From NCBI GenBank assembly GCA_943354655.1, contig CALRCT010000010.1, forward strand, positions 1-9,745: a DNA stretch of 9,745 nt, written 5' to 3'. Source of the DNA: an uncultured Candidatus Saccharimonas sp. GTDB taxonomy: Bacteria; Patescibacteriota; Saccharimonadia; Saccharimonadales; SZUA-47. Below are positions 7,483 through 9,745 of the stretch, piece by piece. The translations under genes were made by a program, and so were the position numbers. The notes below the pieces were generated by a model. That model was given only the letters and a program-made list of their open reading frames with translations. It had not been told where the DNA came from and made no database searches. Every line of letters begins with the position of its first letter. The first letter of the stretch is position 1.

Positions 7483-8639
7483 CTTATTATTCTGCTTACA
7501 TCAACAATGGTTGTTAAGATTACGAGTGACATTACAAAACCAAAACCAACCATTTGGATATGTTCTTCAATTTTTTGAGTAAGTGGTTTTTTAATTATTC
7601 TAAAGAATAACATTGTGTACAATCTTCCACCGTCTAATGCAGGAATTGGCAGTACGTTCATTATTGCTAAAGTTAGCGATATTATTGCAATAATAAATAG
7701 CATAAAACCAAACCCTAATTTTGCGCCTTCATAAAGTGTTTGAACGATACCTACTGGACCAGCTACCTGACTGCTAGCCGAGGTTTGACCAGCTTGTCTT
7801 GCCTGCTTGTTTCCTGTTATGCCACCAGCTATTAATGATCCCAGACCTTTTAGAGCAGTCCCAAGACCTTTGAACGTTGCACCCGTCAAATCTTTCATTA
7901 CTCCAACGGCTACGATTGGTGCGCTCCATGTGCTTTGTCTTAGTTGAATACCAAATTCGTCGGAATATGACGACACGCCCAAATAAGGGCTGGCGCTGTT
8001 TAAGGTAATAAGTTTAACATCTGCAACTTCGCCACTTTTAATTCCGACTGATACTTGTTTTCCGGCATTTGATTTTGTTTGTTCACCTAGTTTTTCGGTT
8101 GTATTTATTTGCACGCCGTCAATTGATATAATCTGATCATCTGCCAAAATACCAGCTTTTTGAGCCGGACTATCGGCTACAACGGAATCAATTTTTATCA
8201 CACCTTTATTTTGATAATCTTTAGTGATTTTTGTGTCACTTTTTACTGTAAATTGTTCAAATCCAATAGATTTTGATAGGTTGGGCATTCCCATTAAAGC
8301 AACAATCGTAAACAGAACAAATGCTGTTATAAGATTCATGCCCACGCCAGCGAGCATAATAATAGACTTAGCTTTTAAGCTTGCAGCACCAAAGCTACCC
8401 TTTGATGTGTCAGAATCATGTTCGCCTTTTAATTTAACAAAGCCTCCTAGCGGAAGCCAGTTTAATGTATATTCGGTGCCATTTTTACTACCAAGACTTT
8501 TAGCTTTTGGCGGAAAACCAAGCCCAAATTCTTCGACTTCTACGCCATTTTTTTTAGAGGCAATAAAATGCCCCCATTCGTGTACCAGTACTAGGCTTAT
8601 AAATAATATAAAACCCAGTATAAACAAAAGAATAATCAT
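7479..8639 (-). CDS. rseP: Site-2 zinc metalloprotease RseP/MmpA (M50B)
   Basis: RseP-type proteases cut substrates within the membrane, often anti-sigma factors or leftover signal peptides. The 386-residue protein has the zinc site HEWGH (20-24) in the first helix, a second helix near 93-117, one PDZ domain (about 147-215, with VADSPAQKAGILADDQI), and the third active-site element NVLPIPALDGGRL (328-340) supplying Asp336. A final helix is at 362-380. Bacterial relatives of about 450 residues carry two PDZ domains; this shorter form with one is like the Gram-positive RasP type. The ATG at 8639 gives a helix starting immediately, as expected. A -10 box inside a palindrome lies just upstream, and the CPBP gene follows in a 4-base overlap. 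The cognate substrate is not visible in the window. Confidence 0.95.
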   Translation of the reverse strand: MIILLFILGFILFISLVLVHEWGHFIASKKNGVEVEEFGLGFPPKAKSLGSKNGTEYTLNWLPLGGFVKLKGEHDSDTSKGSFGAASLKAKSIIMLAGVGMNLITAFVLFTIVALMGMPNLSKSIGFEQFTVKSDTKITKDYQNKGVIKIDSVVADSPAQKAGILADDQIISIDGVQINTTEKLGEQTKSNAGKQVSVGIKSGEVADVKLITLNSASPYLGVSSYSDEFGIQLRQSTWSAPIVAVGVMKDLTGATFKGLGTALKGLGSLIAGGITGNKQARQAGQTSASSQVAGPVGIVQTLYEGAKLGFGFMLFIIAIISLTLAIMNVLPIPALDGGRLYTMLFFRIIKKPLTQKIEEHIQMVGFGFVMSLVILTTIVDVSRIIR

Positions 8640-8641
8640 TA

Positions 8642-8654
8642 GGTATAGTATACC
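8642..8654 (-). promoter_or_regulatory. rseP -10 region inside a 13-bp perfect palindrome
   Basis: GGTATA and TATACC are exact inverted copies around one central base, two bases upstream of the rseP ATG. The minus-strand TATACT (8647-8652) inside it matches five of six -10 bases and would start transcription at about the ATG. A palindrome laid over the -10 and start site is the usual position of an operator. The -35 region would fall in the heptad array and shows no consensus hexamer. Confidence 0.4.
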
Positions 8655-8721
8655 AGTTCTGGGTTCTAAGTTCTAGGTTCTAGGTACCTGCCCAGAACTC
8701 AGAACCGAGAACTTAGAACCT
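8655..8721. repeat. Palindrome of two opposed four-unit heptad arrays (GTTCTRR)
   Basis: On the plus strand GTTCT occurs at 8656, 8663, 8670 and 8677, each seven bases apart, with the next two bases GG, AA, AG and AG. After a short centre containing the palindrome AGGTACCT (8682-8689), the reverse complement AGAAC occurs at 8694, 8701, 8708 and 8715, again seven apart. The two sides thus form an imperfect hairpin of about 30 bases per arm, pairing in any of several heptad registers. It fills most of the uppS-rseP gap, beginning nine bases after the uppS stop. No T-run follows, so it is not a standard terminator. The same heptad occurs in uppS at 9410-9440, with 16 identical bases shared (8691-8706 against 9423-9438, inverted). 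Confidence 0.9.
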
Positions 8722-8729
8722 ATGCGCCC

Positions 8730-9455
8730 TTATTTGCCAAAACGTCGTTGGCGATTTGAATATTCTGATAATGCGTTAGCTAAATCTGTAACTGTAAAAT
8801 CAGGCCACATTTTATCTAAAAATAATAGTTCGGCATATTCTGCTCGCCATAGCATAAAGCCACTTGTTCTTTTTTCGCCACTTGTACGAATAAGCAGGTC
8901 AAGTGGAGGGATTTCTGGCCTATACAAATACGAATTTAATACTTCTTGAGTCACATCTGAAGGCGATATTCCACTTTGCACAATCTGTTTAACTGCGTCT
9001 ATTATTTCTAGTTTGCCGCCGTAGTTAAAGCAAAGCGCCAATACACCGCCAGTATTATTGGCAGTTTTTTGTTCGGTTCTAATAAAAGCATCTGTGACTG
9101 ACTTTGGTACATTATTTGTGCTGCCAACGATTACGATTTTTATATTTTTATTATGAAATTCATCAAGGTGAAGTTCGACACCCTTAACTACTAACTTCAT
9201 AATTAAAGATACTTCTTCTTGTTTACGGCTCCAATTTTCGGTACTAAAAACATACGCACTAACGTATTTTATTCCTGATTCAAAGGCTGCAATCGAAACA
9301 TCTTTAAAAACTTCGGCTCCTTTTTTGTGTCCGTCTATAGTTTTTAGACCGTTAGCCTTTGCCCAACGTCTGTTTCCGTCAAGAATCAGTCCCAAATGAG
9401 TAGGTAGATGTTCTGGGTTCTGGGTTCTGAGTTCTGGGTTAGATACATTGGTCAT
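8730..9455 (-). CDS. uppS: Isoprenyl transferase (undecaprenyl diphosphate synthase)
   Basis: This cis-prenyltransferase elongates farnesyl diphosphate with isopentenyl diphosphate to make the C55 lipid carrier for cell-wall building. The 241-residue protein has the substrate motif LGLILDGNRRWAK with catalytic Asp26, the STENWSR motif (71-77), RTSGEKRTSGFMLW (190-203) followed by AEYAELLF, and the terminal RQRRFG. All are canonical. The first 16 residues are odd: after MTNVS, residues NPELRTQNPE are translated from a heptad repeat array. No other ATG, GTG or TTG precedes the conserved core except a TTG at residue 21 that would start too late, so the ATG at 9455 is the likely start. That ATG overlaps the stop of the upstream four-helix-bundle gene as ATGA. 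The usual followers cdsA and dxr are absent. Confidence 0.95.
   Translation of the reverse strand: MTNVSNPELRTQNPEHLPTHLGLILDGNRRWAKANGLKTIDGHKKGAEVFKDVSIAAFESGIKYVSAYVFSTENWSRKQEEVSLIMKLVVKGVELHLDEFHNKNIKIVIVGSTNNVPKSVTDAFIRTEQKTANNTGGVLALCFNYGGKLEIIDAVKQIVQSGISPSDVTQEVLNSYLYRPEIPPLDLLIRTSGEKRTSGFMLWRAEYAELLFLDKMWPDFTVTDLANALSEYSNRQRRFGK
9410..9440. repeat. Heptad array inside the 5' end of uppS
   Basis: Four GTTCTRR units occur at 9410, 9417, 9424 and 9431 on the plus strand, exactly seven bases apart and followed by GG, GG, GA and GG, then a partial fifth unit. On the coding (minus) strand it is translated as NPELRTQNPE, in which the NPE recurs after seven residues because three heptads equal seven codons. 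None of the units contains a stop in any minus-strand frame, whereas the non-coding copies at 8656-8683 read as TAG-containing units on that strand. The array ends 11 bases from the stop of the four-helix-bundle gene. Confidence 0.9.
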
Positions 9456-9745
9456 AAGGTTTTAATTAGTGCTAATAACATTCTACCTATTATTTCACTC
9501 TCCCTTAGTTCATCATCTACATTTGTACCAAAAAGTTTATTTACTAATATTAGTTGAGTTTCTACTTCTGCCAAAGATGCATTTGCTATATAGCAAAACT
9601 GCTTGAACTCCTTTGCACCGTATCGCTTTTGACCTTCTGCTATGTTGCTAGGCACAGACACTACAGCCCTTTTTAGTTGATCTGCCAAGCCATATTTTTC
9701 AGTCGAAGGTAATTTATTTGTAATCTCATATACAGCAACAACAAG
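9452..9745 (-). CDS. Four-helix-bundle protein (S23/IVS family, Avd-like), N-terminus outside the window
   Basis: The frame is open from its TGA (9452-9454) to the right edge, giving 97 visible residues beginning LVVAVYEITNKLPSTEKYGL. A TTG at 9686-9688 is therefore internal, not a start. EKYGLADQLKRAVVSVPSNIAEG is the hallmark of the family first found encoded in intervening sequences of 23S rRNA genes; the later stretch FKQFCYIANASLAEVETQL also fits. About 15-25 residues are probably missing at the N-terminus (typical length near 115-125). Relatives include Avd, the pentameric accessory protein of diversity-generating retroelements, which binds nucleic acid. The biochemical role of the stand-alone proteins is not established. 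The gene overlaps uppS by ATGA and is adjacent to a heptad repeat array. No rRNA, reverse transcriptase or template repeat is in the window. Confidence 0.88.
   Translation of the reverse strand, partial: LVVAVYEITNKLPSTEKYGLADQLKRAVVSVPSNIAEGQKRYGAKEFKQFCYIANASLAEVETQLILVNKLFGTNVDDELRESEIIGRMLLALIKTL

Noticed and set aside
8224..8676. 150-codon open frame on the plus strand
   Set aside because: It lies antisense to rseP, whose motifs are intact; the translation is proline/serine-rich without domain character, so it is a shadow.
8655..8721. Rho-independent terminator after uppS
   Set aside because: The hairpin is strong enough, but no T-run follows on either strand, and the strict 7-nt grid is not a terminator feature. 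Partial termination is still possible.
8655..9440. CRISPR array
   Set aside because: The units are contiguous 7-mers with no spacers of 20-50 bases, and no cas genes are near.
9452..9688. A short gene starting at the TTG at 9688
   Set aside because: The frame continues to the window edge and the family-typical EKYGL sequence lies upstream of that TTG, so it is an internal codon.
9452..9745. Complete diversity-generating retroelement
   Set aside because: The Avd-like gene is present, but the window has no reverse transcriptase, template repeat or variable repeat; the heptads are not adenine-mutated copies of a longer template.
9452..9745. Intervening sequence within a 23S rRNA gene
   Set aside because: The flanking DNA is uppS coding sequence on one side; no rRNA sequence is visible.
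1..9745. Alternative genetic code (TGA read as glycine)
   Set aside because: TGA ends the ATPase, rseP and four-helix-bundle frames exactly at ATGA overlaps with the next genes, so it is a normal stop.

Overview
The window looks like a chromosomal stretch of an AT-rich bacterium of the Candidate Phyla Radiation, most probably Saccharibacteria (TM7). This placement is inferred from protein style (ProRS without an editing insert, a divergent LysRS), tight 4-base gene overlaps, and a reduced uppS-rseP-proS block. TGA is used as a stop (for example at 1500-1502, 7479-7481 and 9452-9454), so the SR1/Gracilibacteria code is excluded. No gap exceeds 300 bases; the largest gene-free gaps are 5325-5466 (142 nt) and 4763-4862 (100 nt).

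Almost everything is on the minus strand. In transcription order from the right edge: a four-helix-bundle (S23/IVS, Avd-like) gene cut by the window edge; uppS, overlapping it by ATGA; rseP (site-2 protease); a CPBP-family membrane protease overlapping rseP by ATGA; proS; greA; lysS; and a small membrane protein starting 1 nt after lysS. A lone plus-strand gene for a six-helix membrane protein of unknown function (2267-2818) converges on that set. To its left, on the minus strand, lies an ABC exporter pair (LolD/MacB-type ATPase, then a MacB/FtsX-type permease, ATGA overlap). The start of one more minus-strand gene is visible at bases 1-39.

The genes are mostly housekeeping: cell-envelope lipid carrier synthesis (UppS), membrane proteolysis (RseP, CPBP), translation (ProRS, LysRS), transcript rescue (GreA) and export (ABC pair). 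In many bacteria uppS, cdsA, dxr, rseP and proS are neighbours. Here cdsA and dxr are missing and a repeat structure sits in the gap between uppS and rseP.

The most unusual signal is a set of short repeats phased at exactly 7 bases. One array of four GTTCTRR units lies inside the 5' end of uppS, 11 bases from the four-helix-bundle gene, and is translated. Two opposed arrays of four units each form a palindrome just after uppS. A third, degenerate palindrome built on a different heptad (GAC/GTC-phased) fills the greA-lysS gap. Together with the adjacent Avd-like gene this resembles a REP-like or small mobile repeat system. That link is inference.
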